Positions 1-5,728 of a stretch of DNA of 7,695 nucleotides are shown here, in pieces. The notes under the pieces were generated by a model. It made no database searches. It saw nothing but the letters and a program-made list of their open reading frames with translations, and was not told the DNA's origin. This stretch comes from an uncultured Bacilli bacterium. Its GTDB lineage: Bacteria > Bacillota_I > Bacilli_A > RF39 > UBA660. A program made the translations under genes and the position numbers. The first letter of the stretch is position 1, and each line of letters starts with the position of its first letter. Location of the stretch: the NCBI GenBank assembly GCA_934101115.1, contig CAKOPW010000040.1:1-7695 (forward strand), written 5' to 3'.

Positions 1-24
1 ACTCCCGAGTGTTAAAATTATAAT
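1..24 (+). promoter_or_regulatory. Partial promoter/operator of the flavodoxin operon (possible MerR-type dyad half)
   Basis: Seen: ACTCCCGAGTGT (1-12) is followed directly by TAAAAT (13-18), and an overlapping TATAAT lies at 19-24, just before the GAAAGG ribosome site. Known: MerR-family promoters carry a dyad of the ACTC...GAGT type in a long spacer ending right at the -10 box, and such regulators often control small redox operons. Inference: this is the right half of such a dyad; the left half and the -35 box would lie before base 1. A plain promoter is equally possible. Confidence 0.35.
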
Positions 25-38
25 GAAAGGATGATTTT

Positions 39-542
39 ATGAAAAATTTAGTAATATATTTTTCACGTAATGGAGAAAATTACATGGAAAATGGTTTAGA
101 AAATATTGAGGTAGGCAATACAGAAATATTGGCCAAAAAAATTGCCAATTTAACTAATTCTGATATTTTTAAAGTCGAAGTGGTTAAAGAGTATCCATTT
201 GACTATCATAAATGTTGTGATGTAGCAAAATATGAATTAGAAAATAATATATTTCCAGAAGTAAAAAACAAATTAGAAAGTATCGATGAATATGACACAG
301 TTTATATTGGTGGACCTGTTTGGTGGGGACATCTACCAAAGGCTCTTATAAGTGTTATTAAAGATTTAGATTTTACTGGAAAGATAATAAAACCTTTTTG
401 TACTCATGAAGGATCTGGACTAGGTAATATTATGGAAGATATAAAAAATTATTGTCCAAATGCTCAAATAAAAGATGGACTTGAAGTAAGAGGTTCAAAA
501 GTAAATGAATCAAACATAAAAATAGAAAAGTGGTGTGAATAA
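39..542 (+). CDS. Flavodoxin-family FMN-binding protein
   Basis: Probable cytosolic flavodoxin-fold electron carrier or NAD(P)H:quinone-reductase-like protein of 167 residues. The N-terminal strand and phosphate loop (VIYFSRNGENY, residues 5-15) is split from its usual continuation GNTE (26-29) by a short insertion, a pattern found in one flavodoxin subfamily. The second FMN loop is GGPVWWGHLP (91-100), and CTHEGSGLG (121-129) fits the third cofactor-contact region. The ATG at 39 follows GAAAGGATG at 25-33. The stop TAA overlaps the next ATG by one base (TAATG), so the two are probably translationally coupled. The neighbours (CMD protein, NUDIX, cupin) suggest a redox or electrophile-detoxification operon; the electron partner cannot be told from sequence. 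A second, only distantly similar flavodoxin lies at 3333-3815. Confidence 0.88.
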   Translation: MKNLVIYFSRNGENYMENGLENIEVGNTEILAKKIANLTNSDIFKVEVVKEYPFDYHKCCDVAKYELENNIFPEVKNKLESIDEYDTVYIGGPVWWGHLPKALISVIKDLDFTGKIIKPFCTHEGSGLGNIMEDIKNYCPNAQIKDGLEVRGSKVNESNIKIEKWCE

Positions 543-865
543 TGGTAAAACAAACTGCAGGTCATGATGCTTTAGGAGAATTTGCTCCAAAATTTGCTGA
601 ACTTAATGATGATGTTTTATTTGGTGAAGTATGGTCAAGAGAGGATAAATTATCTTTAAAACTTCGCTCAATTGTAACCGTTTCTACATTAATTGGAAAA
701 GGTATTTTAGATGATTCTTTAAAATATCATATTGCAAGTGCTAAAAATAATGGAGTTACTAAAGAAGAAATGTCAGAGATCTTAACTCATATAGCATTTT
801 ATGCTGGTTGGCCAAATGCTTGGGCTGCATTTAAAATGGCAAAAGAAGTTTATGAAGAAAAGTAG
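542..865 (+). CDS. Carboxymuconolactone decarboxylase-family protein
   Basis: Small all-helical CMD-fold protein (107 residues, the usual length of a one-domain member). Seen: GEVWSREDKLSLKLRSIVTVS (residues 28-48, including E29) and the C-terminal signature HIAFYAGWPNAWAAF (83-97) with H83. There is no cysteine anywhere in the protein, so it cannot be an AhpD-type CxxC peroxidase-reductase and belongs with the decarboxylase-like branch. True gamma-carboxymuconolactone decarboxylase activity is not implied, because the rest of a protocatechuate pathway is absent here. It starts by a one-base overlap with the flavodoxin stop (TAATG), with GTGGTGTG at 530-537 as a weak ribosome site. CMD plus cupin plus flavodoxin is a recurrent gene set in Firmicutes; the substrate is unknown. 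Confidence 0.9.
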   Translation: MVKQTAGHDALGEFAPKFAELNDDVLFGEVWSREDKLSLKLRSIVTVSTLIGKGILDDSLKYHIASAKNNGVTKEEMSEILTHIAFYAGWPNAWAAFKMAKEVYEEK

Positions 866-874
866 GCATACTTT

Positions 875-1336
875 ATGAAGAAGAGTTCCGGAGTTCTTTT
901 ATGGAAAAAAGAAAATGATAAGTGCTATGTTTTATTAACACATTTTGGTGGACCTTATTGGGAAAATTTAGATGCAGGTGCTTGGTCTTTACAAAAAGGA
1001 CTAGTAGAAAGTAACGAAAAAGTATTTGATGCTGCCAAAAGAGAAAGTTTTGAAGAAACTAATTTAGTTATAGAAAATGATATCAATTATCTAGCGACGA
1101 AAAAGGTTTCTAAAAAGAAACTAGTTATTATGTTTGAAAGTTACTTTGATGGTGACATAACTAATTTCAAAAGTAATACTTTTACAATAGAGTGGCCAAT
1201 AAATTCAGGTATTTTTAATGAATATCCAGAAATGGATGAAATAAAATGGTTTTCCATTGAAGAAGCCAAGAAATATATTCATCCAACTCAAACATTTTTT
1301 ATTGATAGGTTAGAAAATTTTATCAAAAATAAATAG
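875..1336 (+). CDS. NUDIX hydrolase
   Basis: NUDIX-fold hydrolase (153 residues), expected to cleave a nucleoside diphosphate linked to another moiety in a Mg-dependent reaction. The Nudix box runs from G42 to L64: G42-x5-E48-x7-R56-E57-x-x-E60-E61-x-N63-L64. All acidic metal ligands are present, but the usual glycine near the end is asparagine (N63). The stretch before it (GGPYWENLDAGAWSLQKG, residues 25-42) matches the type of predicted NTP pyrophosphohydrolases that have GGPFW...DDGAWSIPKGE, with Q40 in place of proline. It begins 9 bases after the CMD gene, with only a weak TAGG ribosome site overlapping that gene's stop. It may sanitise oxidised nucleotides alongside the redox genes, but this is inferred from context only. 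Confidence 0.9.
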   Translation: MKKSSGVLLWKKENDKCYVLLTHFGGPYWENLDAGAWSLQKGLVESNEKVFDAAKRESFEETNLVIENDINYLATKKVSKKKLVIMFESYFDGDITNFKSNTFTIEWPINSGIFNEYPEMDEIKWFSIEEAKKYIHPTQTFFIDRLENFIKNK

Positions 1337-1351
1337 AAAAGGAAGGTAATT

Positions 1352-1777
1352 ATGAACAAAGAAGAATTAGAAAAACATGGTGGAGCATTTGGTTTAGGAG
1401 AAGAAAACACCGCTTTTGAAAAATATTTTACTGGTAAATCTTTTTTAAAACCATTAGCAAAAACAGAAAATATGTTTTTAGCAAATGTAACATTTGAACC
1501 TGGTTGTAGAAATAACTGGCATATTCATCATGCTAGTTTTGGAGGTGGACAAATTCTTATATGTGTTTCAGGATCAGGATGGTACCAAGAAGAAGGAAAA
1601 GATGCCATTAGCCTAGAACCAGGTATGGTTATAACGATACCTGCAAATGTTAAACATTGGCATGGTGCCAAGAAAGATTCTTGGTTTAGTCATATAGCAG
1701 TAGAAGTACCAGGTGAAAACACTTCTAATGAATGGTGTGAGCCAGTAACTGACGAAGAATATAATAAATTATATTAA
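1352..1777 (+). CDS. Cupin-domain protein
   Basis: Single-domain cupin (141 residues) of the kind commonly encoded next to, or fused with, carboxymuconolactone decarboxylase-family proteins. Cupin motif 1 is visible as PGCRNNWHIHHASFGGGQILICVSG (from P50), with metal ligands H57, H59 and Q67. Motif 2 is PGMVITIPANVKHWHGA (90-106), with H102 and an extra H104. The intact ligand set argues for a metal-dependent enzyme (Mn, Fe or Zn not decidable) rather than a structural cupin. The start is supported by AGGAAGG about 8 bases upstream of the ATG. It is the last gene of the tight operon; no clear terminator follows, so transcription may continue into the RhuM-Fic gene. Confidence 0.9.
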   Translation: MNKEELEKHGGAFGLGEENTAFEKYFTGKSFLKPLAKTENMFLANVTFEPGCRNNWHIHHASFGGGQILICVSGSGWYQEEGKDAISLEPGMVITIPANVKHWHGAKKDSWFSHIAVEVPGENTSNEWCEPVTDEEYNKLY

Positions 1778-1817
1778 GATAAACAATAAAAGCAATTATA
1801 TTAAAAGGGGGATTTGA

Positions 1818-2750
1818 ATGAAAAATGAAATAATTTTATTTGAAAATCAAAATGTTAAGTTAGAAGTTAATATGAAGGATGAAACCGTATGGTTATCCTT
1901 AGACCAAATGGCTAAACTTTTTGATAGGGATAAATCTGTAATTTCTAGACATATCAAAAATATATTAGAAGAGGAACTAGATAATTCAGTTGTTGCAAAT
2001 TTTGCAACAACTGCAAAAGATGGAAAAAAGTATCAAATTGATTATTATAATTTGGATATGATTATAAGTATTGGATATCGTGTAAAAAGTAAAAATGGTA
2101 TTATATTTAGAAAATGGGCTAATAAAATCTTAAAAGATTATTTGTTACAAGGATATGCTTTAAACCAAAAAAGATTAGAATACTTAGAAAAAACAATTAA
2201 ATTAATAGACATTGCTAATAGAATTGATGAAGAATTAGAAAATAATGACGCAAAAGAAATTTTAAAAGTAATAGGAAATTATTCAAAAGCTCTTGATCTT
2301 TTAGACGATTATGATCATAGAACTTTAGTAAAACCTAAAGGTAATAATAGTAAAAAGAAGATAAATTATGATGATTGTTTAGACATTATTAATAAATTAA
2401 AATTTAACGAAAAAAGTGATATTTTTGCCATTGAAAAAGATAGAGGCTTAGAAGCTATTATAGGTGATATTTATCTAACATTTGATGGAAATGATGTATA
2501 CAAAAGTGTTGAAGAAAAAGCCTCCAATTTTTTATATATGATTGTTAAAAATCATGTTTTTGTAGATGGGAATAAAAGAATAGCCGCAACAATGTTTATC
2601 TACTTTTTAAAATTTTATGATATTTTGTACAAAGATGGTAAACAAGTTATTGATAACAACGCTTTAGCTTCTTTAACTTTAATGATTGCTGAATCTAATC
2701 CAAAAGAAAAAGAAGTTATAATTGATTTAATTATGAATTTTTTAAGCTAA
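1818..2750 (+). CDS. RhuM-Fic two-domain protein
   Basis: A 310-residue protein with an N-terminal RhuM domain (about residues 1-120) and a C-terminal Fic/Doc domain (about 175-300). RhuM hallmarks are VWLSLDQMAKLFDRDKSVISRHIKNIL (24-50), which looks like a helix-turn-helix, then SVVANFATTAKDGKKYQIDYYNLD and IGYRVKS. The Fic motif is HVFVDGNKR (246-254): catalytic H246, D250, G251, N252, R254. Fic enzymes transfer AMP or another phosphate-containing group to a target protein. This motif mixes a Fic-like glycine (251) with a Doc-like lysine (253), so the chemistry cannot be assigned. No (S/T)xxxE(G/N) inhibitory motif is visible and no antitoxin gene adjoins it. The ATG follows AGGGGG (1806-1811). 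The RhuM name comes from a Salmonella pathogenicity-island gene of unclear function; the role here is unknown. Confidence 0.92.
   Translation: MKNEIILFENQNVKLEVNMKDETVWLSLDQMAKLFDRDKSVISRHIKNILEEELDNSVVANFATTAKDGKKYQIDYYNLDMIISIGYRVKSKNGIIFRKWANKILKDYLLQGYALNQKRLEYLEKTIKLIDIANRIDEELENNDAKEILKVIGNYSKALDLLDDYDHRTLVKPKGNNSKKKINYDDCLDIINKLKFNEKSDIFAIEKDRGLEAIIGDIYLTFDGNDVYKSVEEKASNFLYMIVKNHVFVDGNKRIAATMFIYFLKFYDILYKDGKQVIDNNALASLTLMIAESNPKEKEVIIDLIMNFLS
1987..2013. repeat. Perfect 13-bp inverted repeat inside the RhuM coding region
   Basis: CAGTTGTTGCAAA (1987-1999), one central T (2000), then its exact reverse complement (2001-2013). It lies wholly in frame inside the RhuM domain, over codons for SVVANFATTA. 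As RNA it could form about a 10-bp hairpin with an A/T loop. It may be a by-product of the conserved peptide, or a regulatory or recombination site. Confidence 0.85.
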
Positions 2751-2838
2751 AAATAGTTTAGTAGAGTTAATAAGTGAAAATTTTCAATGAGTTAAATAGT
2801 TCTGTAACTAAAAAAATATAATAATTAGGAGTAAAATT

Positions 2839-3291
2839 ATGATAATTAGAATAGCAAAAAAGTCAGATATTGATAAAAATTTATTCAATTTATATATTGA
2901 AGGCTATAATATGCATTATGAAAAAAGAAAAGATATATTCCCAAATCAATCAAAAGATCAACTTAAAGATAGTTTAATTGAAATGTTAAATAATCCTAAT
3001 AAAACAATACTAGTTTTAGATAATAATGAAACAATAGTTGGATATGCTTCATTACAAATAAAACATAAAGCAACTAAATCTATTTGGATTGATGAGATAA
3101 TTGTAGATAAGAAGTATCAACATAAGGGATATGGAAAAATTTTAATAGATGAAATATATAAATTTGCAAAAGATAATGATTGCAAGAGAGTGGAACTTAG
3201 CTGTTGGAGCTTCAATTCTAATGCTATTGAATTTTACAATAAGTTAGACTTTATAGAGCAAAGAATTGTATTCGAAAAAGAAATAAAATAG
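2839..3291 (+). CDS. GNAT-family N-acetyltransferase
   Basis: Acetyl-CoA-dependent acetyltransferase fold, 150 residues. Motif A is seen as IDEIIVDKKYQHKGYGKILIDEI, with the pyrophosphate-binding Q94-H-K-G97-Y-G99 signature. Motif B follows, with N128 and Y133 in SNAIEFYNKLDF (127-138), the classical CoA-contact region. The N-terminal YNMHYEKRKDIF segment resembles small-molecule or peptide acetyltransferases, but the acceptor cannot be deduced. The start is well supported by AGGAG at 2827-2831. It lies 88 bases after the RhuM-Fic gene. The gap holds the 12-bp palindrome TGAAAATTTTCA (2775-2786) and a short dyad TAGTT/AACTA (2797-2810), but no convincing terminator. Confidence 0.9.
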   Translation: MIIRIAKKSDIDKNLFNLYIEGYNMHYEKRKDIFPNQSKDQLKDSLIEMLNNPNKTILVLDNNETIVGYASLQIKHKATKSIWIDEIIVDKKYQHKGYGKILIDEIYKFAKDNDCKRVELSCWSFNSNAIEFYNKLDFIEQRIVFEKEIK

Positions 3292-3332
3292 AATCAAAAA
3301 TAAATAATAACAATATAGAAAGTGTGATAATT

Positions 3333-3815
3333 ATGAATAAAACTTTACTTGTATATTTTTCATATACAGGACATACAAAAAAAATAGCTGAAATGATAAA
3401 AAATAAAATAAACTGTGATACATTAGAAATTAAAACTATTGAACCTTATTCAAGTAACTATGATTCAGTTGTAAATGATCCGAATAACCAAGAAGAAAGT
3501 AATTACTTACCTGAAATAGAAAGCATTGATGTTGATTTAGATAAATATGAAAGAATTATTATTGGTACACCTACTTGGTGGTATAGACCAGTACCTGCAA
3601 TTAGAAGTTTTTTAACAAAATATCAACTTCATCAAAATAATATAATTGCTTATTCAACAAATGCAGGTTGGTTAGGTAAGACTTTTGAAGAAATCCACGA
3701 GTTATGTCCAAACTTTAAAATTGAAAATGGAATGAATATTGAATTCAAAAGCTATACAGATGTATTAAATACTCCTAAAGAAGAATTAGATAGTTGGATT
3801 GAAAGTCTATGCTAA
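3333..3815 (+). CDS. Flavodoxin (second, compact type)
   Basis: Flavodoxin-fold FMN protein of 160 residues from the ATG at 3333. A GTG nine bases earlier (3324) is in frame, but GAAAG at 3318-3322 sits at the right distance from the ATG, and homologous folds begin at MNKTLLVYFSYTG. The phosphate loop S10-Y-T12-G13-H-T15 is uninterrupted, unlike the first flavodoxin, and the second FMN loop is GTPTWWYRPVP (78-88). The AYSTNAGWLGKTFEEI segment is the third cofactor-proximal loop. It probably transfers electrons to an unidentified partner in the cytosol. Its last codons overlap the start of the next gene by 7 bases, indicating co-translation. Confidence 0.88.
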   Translation: MNKTLLVYFSYTGHTKKIAEMIKNKINCDTLEIKTIEPYSSNYDSVVNDPNNQEESNYLPEIESIDVDLDKYERIIIGTPTWWYRPVPAIRSFLTKYQLHQNNIIAYSTNAGWLGKTFEEIHELCPNFKIENGMNIEFKSYTDVLNTPKEELDSWIESLC

Positions 3816-4207
3816 TAATAAATAATAGAGAAGTAGATCAAATAACTAAAAGGCAAATAAAGATAGAAAATTCAAAAGAGAACTCCAAAAATGGACTTTC
3901 ACTTTTAATTATAGTAAATTTTTTGATTGACAATACTGAAGGTTATTTTACTCTTAGATTTGGTTTTGTTGAAAAAAATAGTGATTCACTTTTTAACAGA
4001 GAATATATTGGAAATTTCTTTGGATCTGTTGGTGAAAATATTGTCTTAGAAATATTTGATACAAAGCAATTTATTGCTAGTGAAATAGAGTCCCCTATAA
4101 CGATAAATTTAAAAAACAATGATAATAAAATAAAAACTAAAATTTATGTTGATGATAAATATTTGAAATTAATATTTGACGATGAATTAGACTTTATTAA
4201 TAGCTGA
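3809..4207 (+). CDS. Hypothetical protein, coupled to flavodoxin
   Basis: I do not recognise this 132-residue protein. It starts at an ATG overlapping the flavodoxin end by 7 bases, which supports expression by translational coupling. It has no signal peptide, membrane helix, cysteine or catalytic motif that I can see. Alternating hydrophobic and polar residues (LSLLIIVNFLIDNTEGYFTLRF, ENIVLEIFDTKQF, KTKIYVDDKYLKLIFDDEL) suggest a mostly beta protein, and both ends are rich in charged residues. The stop TGA lies inside the terminator stem. Its conserved coupling partner, if any, would be the best clue to function. Confidence 0.75.
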   Translation: MLIINNREVDQITKRQIKIENSKENSKNGLSLLIIVNFLIDNTEGYFTLRFGFVEKNSDSLFNREYIGNFFGSVGENIVLEIFDTKQFIASEIESPITINLKNNDNKIKTKIYVDDKYLKLIFDDELDFINS

Positions 4208-4233
4208 TACCATAAAGGTTATCAGTTTTTTTT
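4204..4233 (+). terminator. Rho-independent terminator overlapping the stop codon
   Basis: Stem CTGATACC (4204-4211) / GGTTATCAG (4217-4225) with one bulged T, loop ATAAA, then eight T residues (4226-4233). The TGA stop (4205-4207) of the preceding gene is part of the 5' arm. It closes the 3333-4207 unit. Confidence 0.88.
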
Positions 4234-4259
4234 CATATTTTTTTTAATTTTTACTTTTA

Positions 4260-4294
4260 TGTTATAATTATTATTAGTAAATTATATGTGAGGT
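4260..4294 (+). promoter_or_regulatory. Extended -10 promoter and ribosome site for the nucleotidyltransferase-kinase gene
   Basis: TGTTATAAT (4260-4268) is an extended -10 box (TGnTATAAT). The -35 region is only a T-rich tract near 4240-4245, so the extended -10 probably carries recognition. GTGAGGT at 4288-4294 is the ribosome site for the ATG at 4298. The upstream terminator makes a separate promoter necessary here. Confidence 0.6.
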
Positions 4295-4297
4295 AAT

Positions 4298-5368
4298 ATG
4301 AAAAAATATAGAACAGGAATATATATAGGAAAGTTCTTTCCGTTTCAAAAAGGACATTTAGTTGCATGCAAAAGAATATCAGAATACTGTGAAAAAACAT
4401 ATGTTGTTTTTTATAACAATATTGAAATTGAACAAAAGCTTAATAAACAATTTGAATATAGTATCGACGAACGAATTGAAGATGTAAAACAAATATTAAA
4501 AAGGGATGATATTGAAGTTATCAAGTTTACACCCTCAAAAAATTTAAATTTTCCAAACAACTTTTTAAATATTAAAGAGGAGTTATTTAAGCAAATTAAA
4601 GTAACTAACATTGATTTACAAATATTTGGCCAAGATGAAGAAAAAATATATAAAGATTATATATATGCAAACGAATATATTTTGGCTCCAAATTTATATG
4701 AAAATGGTTTAACTATACATGCTAATTTAATTAGAAATAATTATGATAAATATAAACATCTTCTTGACCCAATAATAAGAAAACGACTTGATAACAAATT
4801 CGGAGATCAAAAATACATATGCATTATAGGAAAAAGTGGAAGTGGAAAAAGTACTCTTTCAAAATATATTCAACAAAATATTTCAAACTGTATAACTTTA
4901 GATATAGATAAATTAGTTCATGAATCTCTTAGTGATGAAATTGTCAAAAGTAAAATACTAACAATAGTTCATGAAGATATACTTGATGAAAATGCTAACA
5001 TTGATAGAAAAAAATTAGGTGCAATTGTGTTTAACAACAAGGATTTAAAAAACAAGGTTTATTCTATAACTTGGGATTATGTAGATGATTATATAAAAAA
5101 TATTTCTCAACAAACATATAACTATGTAATATTAGATTGGTATAATATTAATACTAAAAACTATTTTGATATTGCAACTTTTAAAATATTAGTTGAAAGA
5201 GATTATGATTCAAGAAAAAAAGCCGTTATAGAAAGAGACGGAATTACTTCAGAATATTTTGAATTAAGAGAAAAGAACAGCAATGATTATAAAGATTGCA
5301 ATTATGATTTAAAAATTGACATAGGCAACGAAAGTGAATTGGAAAGTTTAATTAATATAATAAAATAA
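4298..5368 (+). CDS. NadR-like nucleotidyltransferase fused to a dephospho-CoA-kinase-like domain
   Basis: A 356-residue cytosolic two-domain protein. Residues 1-165 resemble the NMN adenylyltransferase part of NadR: GIYIGKFFPFQKGHL (7-21) is the GxFxPxHxGH site, with Q17 replacing the first His and G19-H20 kept. IHANLIRNN (140-148) lines up with the ISGTxIR motif but keeps mainly I and R146. Residues 170-356 carry Walker A GKSGSGKST (178-186), then LDIDKLVHE (D202, D204) and NIDRKKLGAIVFNNKDLKNKVY, which are features of dephospho-CoA kinase (CoaE) rather than of the NadR ribosylnicotinamide kinase. The RDYDSRKKAVIERDGIT segment fits the CoaE lid. Two readings remain: an NAD-salvage bifunctional enzyme with an exchanged kinase, or a CoA-synthase-like (PPAT-DPCK) arrangement. 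It is flanked by terminators, so it is a single-gene unit. Confidence 0.85.
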   Translation: MKKYRTGIYIGKFFPFQKGHLVACKRISEYCEKTYVVFYNNIEIEQKLNKQFEYSIDERIEDVKQILKRDDIEVIKFTPSKNLNFPNNFLNIKEELFKQIKVTNIDLQIFGQDEEKIYKDYIYANEYILAPNLYENGLTIHANLIRNNYDKYKHLLDPIIRKRLDNKFGDQKYICIIGKSGSGKSTLSKYIQQNISNCITLDIDKLVHESLSDEIVKSKILTIVHEDILDENANIDRKKLGAIVFNNKDLKNKVYSITWDYVDDYIKNISQQTYNYVILDWYNINTKNYFDIATFKILVERDYDSRKKAVIERDGITSEYFELREKNSNDYKDCNYDLKIDIGNESELESLINIIK

Positions 5369-5370
5369 TA

Positions 5371-5403
5371 AAAACTGATAATTTTAATGTTATCAGTTTT
5401 AAT
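5371..5403. terminator. Bidirectional terminator between convergent genes
   Basis: A perfect 11-bp stem, AAAACTGATAA (5371-5381) / TTATCAGTTTT (5390-5400), with the 8-base loop TTTTAATG. The A-run on one side and T-run on the other let it work in both directions, for the plus-strand gene ending at 5368 and the minus-strand regulator ending at 5404. Confidence 0.9.
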
Positions 5404-5637
5404 TTAATCTTCTTTAAAAAATTCTTTAACTTCAACCCCTAGTATTAAAGACATTCTCCACAAAGTGCCTAATGAAAATGTTTGATGATTTTTACTTTCT
5501 ATATTTGCAATGAATTGAGTTGAATAATTCAGCTTTTCAGCAAATTGCTCTTGAGTTAAGCCTTTTTCTTTACGTAGTCTTTTTATATTTTTGCTAACTA
5601 GTTCGTAGACAAAATCTTCACTATTTCTATCAAACAA
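5404..5637 (-). CDS. XRE-family transcriptional regulator
   Basis: Small DNA-binding protein (77 residues) with a single Cro/C1-type helix-turn-helix: NIKRLRKEKGLTQEQFAEKLN, then YSTQFIANIESK (about residues 17-49), and the usual hydrophobic tail TLWRMSLILGVEVKEFF. There is no sensor or second domain. The start is TTG (5635-5637): an in-frame TGA lies just upstream (5641-5643), no ATG occurs before the HTH, and a G-rich GGTGGTGA ribosome site precedes it. It is transcribed away from the TM2/Ltp genes, with a dyad between them (5690-5710), the usual layout of an autoregulated repressor controlling its divergent neighbours. It would dimerise on that dyad; the inducing signal is unknown. Confidence 0.9.
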   Translation of the reverse strand: MFDRNSEDFVYELVSKNIKRLRKEKGLTQEQFAEKLNYSTQFIANIESKNHQTFSLGTLWRMSLILGVEVKEFFKED

Positions 5638-5689
5638 TTCTCATCACCACCGCATCTAATATAATTTTCTCATTTTTTTATAAAAATAT

Positions 5690-5710
5690 ACTTACTCGAA
5701 TAGAGTAAGT
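5690..5710. promoter_or_regulatory. Inverted-repeat operator, probable XRE binding site
   Basis: Arms ACTTACTC (5690-5697) and GAGTAAGT (5703-5710) are perfect reverse complements around a 5-base GAATA centre. The right arm ends six bases before the -10 box of the zinc-ribbon genes, so a bound dimer would cover the -35/spacer region and block transcription. It also lies upstream of the divergent regulator, allowing autoregulation. The pairing with the regulator is inferred from position. Confidence 0.75.
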
Positions 5711-5712
5711 TG

Positions 5713-5721
5713 TGGTATAAT
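5713..5721 (+). promoter_or_regulatory. Extended -10 promoter of the TM2/Ltp operon
   Basis: TGGTATAAT is an exact TGnTATAAT extended -10. The candidate -35 (TTACTC, 5692-5697, 18-base spacer) is poor and lies inside the operator. Transcription would start near 5728, leaving about a 90-base leader. Confidence 0.7.
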
Positions 5722-5728
5722 GTAATCA

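Noticed and set aside
542..865. AhpD alkylhydroperoxidase
   Set aside because: The protein has no cysteine at all, so the catalytic CxxC of AhpD is absent.
2751..2838. A TATAAT at 2817-2822 as promoter of the GNAT gene
   Set aside because: Transcription from it would start at or inside the AGGAG ribosome site and no -35 box is visible, so it was not called; AT-rich sequence makes such boxes frequent.
3324..3332. GTG at 3324 as start of the second flavodoxin
   Set aside because: The ATG at 3333 has better spacing to GAAAG and matches the usual flavodoxin N-terminus; the GTG would overlap the ribosome site.
4411..4611. Minus-strand open frame of 66 codons inside the nucleotidyltransferase-kinase gene
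   Set aside because: It lies wholly within a clearly real plus-strand gene and has no recognisable motif; it is a shadow frame.
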